Positions 54,483 through 54,884 of a stretch of DNA of 54,884 bases are shown here, piece after piece. Source of the stretch: Bacillota bacterium (GTDB lineage: Bacteria; Bacillota; Clostridia; Lachnospirales; Lachnospiraceae). A program made the translations under genes and the position numbers. A model generated the notes under the pieces. It had not been told where the DNA came from and made no database searches. It saw nothing but the letters and a program-made list of their open reading frames with translations. The DNA lies in the NCBI GenBank assembly GCA_023419655.1, contig JAEZXP010000154.1, forward strand, positions 1 through 54,884. Reading direction: 5' to 3'. How positions within the stretch are numbered: position 1 is the first letter of the stretch; every line of letters begins with the position of its first letter.

Positions 54483-54884
54483 TTATTGTATAAGATTGGC
54501 CCGAAGCTGCAAAGCTTTTTTCTCGTTCTTTTGCTGGTACATCTTTTTATCAGCCATAACCAGACATTCTTCCACCGTTGTGCCCTCACCAGGAGCAATA
54601 ATACTCCAGCCATAGCTTACATATACGTTGAATTTCTGATTACCGCTTTGATTAAACCGATCCAATTCACCAACAAATTTGCATATAAACCGGTAAGCTT
54701 TTTCCTCATCATACTCAAACCCTATAACAACAAATTCATCCCCGCTAAAACGGACACAAATCTCATCATCATCTGATGATACAAGCAAAGCATCCGCTAC
54801 TGCTTTTAAGGCGATATCTCCTCCGGCATGCCCATAGCTGTCGTTTATTGTTTTCAGCCTGTCCAAATCCGCCATAAGTACCAT
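54483..54884 (-). CDS. GGDEF domain diguanylate cyclase (5' end beyond window)
   Basis: The 133 visible residues are the C-terminal GGDEF domain: ADLDRLKTINDSYGHAGGD, then the active-site motif FSGDEFVVIG and VSYGWS, very close to the domain at 52465. The apparent ATG at the edge is inside the domain, so the real start is outside the window. SGDEF replaces GGDEF; some such variants are active. It is a tandem duplicate of the neighbouring gene, with a terminator between them. Confidence 0.85.
   Translation of the reverse strand: MVLMADLDRLKTINDSYGHAGGDIALKAVADALLVSSDDDEICVRFSGDEFVVIGFEYDEEKAYRFICKFVGELDRFNQSGNQKFNVYVSYGWSIIAPGEGTTVEECLVMADKKMYQQKNEKKALQLRANLIQ

Overview
The window looks like the chromosome of an endospore-forming, anaerobic, low-to-mid GC Firmicute, most likely a Lachnospiraceae-type Clostridium relative. 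The reasons are the sporulation genes (cotS family, ytvI, spmA/spmB, ricT, an AbrB/SpoVT-like gene), anaerobic enzymes (anaerobic RNR activase, radical SAM AmrS), strong GGAGG-type ribosome binding sites, TTGACA/TATAAT promoters, a proline T-box, a SAM-I riboswitch and a large Bacillus-type SRP RNA. Most genes are on the minus strand. No rRNA, tRNA, CRISPR array, phage or intact insertion sequence was seen.

Layout: 1-1.7 kb, a truncated secreted-protein gene divergent from azlCD. 1.7-8.4 kb, an HD-GYP protein, exoA, a HAD phosphatase, a DUF951 protein, a hemolysin III homologue, pgi and a coiled-coil membrane protein. 8.5-16.9 kb, a PEGA protein, a CotS-like protein, a 190-nt foldback element, cca, T-box-controlled proS, ytvI and a nucleotide-kinase-like gene. 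17-20.1 kb, a four-gene operon (TM1266-family regulator plus a NitT/TauT-type ABC importer) behind an unidentified leader RNA with riboswitch-like attenuation architecture. 20.1-26.5 kb, a two-component system, metK with a SAM-I riboswitch, a second HD-GYP protein and murA. 26.8-31.7 kb, a small Ig-like protein, a TPR/AAA protein and a 778-aa cyclic-nucleotide-binding-like protein. 31.8-38.5 kb, SRP RNA, tadA, an RNR activase, a charged-repeat protein and carB. 39-46.2 kb, an AT-rich XRE regulator, rsmA, tatD, the AmmeMemoRadiSam pair, spmB/spmA, duplicated hairpin repeats and an AbrB-type regulator. 46.2-54.9 kb, a TPR/MORN protein and then rsmI-trmN6-ricT-holB-yaaR-gmk-like, which corresponds to the Bacillus tmk-yaaR-holB-yaaT-yabB-yabC-abrB neighbourhood, followed by two diguanylate cyclase genes.

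Themes: c-di-GMP turnover (two HD-GYP and two GGDEF proteins), translation and RNA modification (proS, cca, tadA, rsmA, rsmI, trmN6, SRP RNA) and sporulation. The best candidate for something undescribed is the leader RNA upstream of the TM1266/ABC operon (19904-20056). It has a near-consensus promoter, a 5' helix, a 9-bp antiterminator that is mutually exclusive with that helix, and an intrinsic terminator, and I could not match it to a known riboswitch class.
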